A DNA stretch of 5,171 bases from JANXAZ01 sp037446605. GTDB lineage: Bacteria > Pseudomonadota > Alphaproteobacteria > Geminicoccales > Geminicoccaceae. Every line of letters begins with the position of its first letter. The stretch's first letter is position 1. The DNA lies in contig JBBIIE010000235.1 in NCBI GenBank assembly GCA_037446605.1, positions 1 through 5,171 on the forward strand. The letters run 5' to 3'. Below, piece by piece: positions 4,738 through 5,171 of this stretch. Both the position numbers and the translations under genes were made by a program. Below the pieces are notes generated by a model that worked only from the letters and a program-made list of their open reading frames with translations, was not told the origin of the DNA and searched no databases.

Positions 4738-5171
4738 ATGAAGCACGGGACCTTCCTCGGGTTCATCCGCCCTCGGCGACGGCCGTGCTGCTGTTCATCG
4801 CCCTGCCGATCGCCTCGGTGCCGATCCAGTCGGTGTACGCGCCGCACGAGCAGGTGCTGGTCGAGGTCGAGAGCTGCTCGATCTTCGGCTGGACCCGCTC
4901 GACGGTGATCGACCAGGAGGCGACCCGCGCGCGGCGCGAGGCCGCGCCCCTGGGCCGCTTCGTCGGTCTCGGCGCCTTCCGGCAGCGGCTGCAGAACCTG
5001 CCCTTCTACGGCGCGTTGACCTTCACCTCGACCTACACCGCGCTCGTGACGCCGCTCTCGATCCTGCTCGGCTTCCTGATCGCGCTCGCGGTCGACGCCG
5101 TCCCGCGGATCCTGCGCGGGCCCACCATCTTCGTCTCGCTCCTGCCGATGATCGTCACCCCGCTCGTGGGT
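4738..5171 (+). CDS. Sugar ABC transporter permease (MalF-type), N-terminal part, apparent frameshift
   Basis: This would be an inner-membrane channel subunit of a carbohydrate importer. The ATG at 4738 gives MKHGTFLGFIRP, which matches the beginning of this permease group as I remember it, but that frame then turns into Arg/Cys-rich nonsense. The frame starting at TCG 4773 continues correctly with SATAVLLFIALPIASV (first membrane helix), a periplasmic loop with APHEQVLVEVESC, then FVGLGAF, RLQNLPFYGAL, a second helix (ALVTPLSILLGFLIALAV) and the start of a third (TIFVSLLPMIVTPLVG) at the window edge. A one-base loss at about 4771-4773 explains the switch; it may be a true mutation or a sequencing error. 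The loop before RLQNLPFY seems shorter than in close relatives as I recall them. No clear ribosome site precedes 4738. The solute-binding and ATPase partners are not in the window; the right end is cut off. Confidence 0.75.

Noticed and set aside
4017..4847. Reverse-strand open frame across the permease start, the gap and the SnoaL-like fragment
   Set aside because: It is in a different frame from the recognisable SnoaL-like protein and is Arg-rich shadow sequence.

Overview
The window is very GC-rich DNA (well above 70% GC by eye; nearly every third codon position in the clear genes is G or C). It most likely comes from an alphaproteobacterium. The ELM1-type protein, the GT8-like glycosyltransferase and the sequence style of Rph and RdgB all fit that group. 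This is a judgement from family resemblance, not a search result.

Bases 1-314 contain no convincing complete gene. They hold a spaced direct-repeat block: three good copies and one decayed copy of a 29-nt unit at 59-62 bp intervals, with one unusually AT-rich spacer. The first ~100 bases may also carry a fragment of a reverse-strand gene.

Bases 315-3853 are a tight forward gene cluster, probably one operon. It encodes an ELM1-family protein, a GT8-like sugar transferase (65-bp gap), ribonuclease PH (4-nt GTGA overlap) and the RdgB/HAM1 nucleotide-sanitising pyrophosphatase (4-nt gap). Rph and RdgB handle tRNA 3' ends and damaged purine nucleotides respectively. The two upstream genes look like cell-surface or polysaccharide genes of unknown exact role, and may share a promoter with the two housekeeping genes.

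Bases 3854-4005 form an intergenic stretch with five exact copies of a 15-bp tandem repeat and a small GC hairpin that may be a terminator. A complete tRNA-Ala(UGC) with encoded CCA follows at 4006-4081.

From the tRNA 3' end to the window end the genes look disturbed. A reverse-strand SnoaL/NTF2-like ester-cyclase-type coding fragment lacks an N-terminal region and runs into the tRNA with no stop of its own. A forward sugar ABC transporter permease begins at 4738, seems to need a one-base frameshift near 4771-4773, and is cut off by the window edge. The tRNA therefore marks the boundary between an orderly housekeeping operon and a rearranged or decaying region (or one with assembly errors). 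I found no complete novel system. The most notable items are the ELM1-glycosyltransferase pair, the CRISPR-like spacing of the upstream repeats, and the tRNA-bounded broken region.
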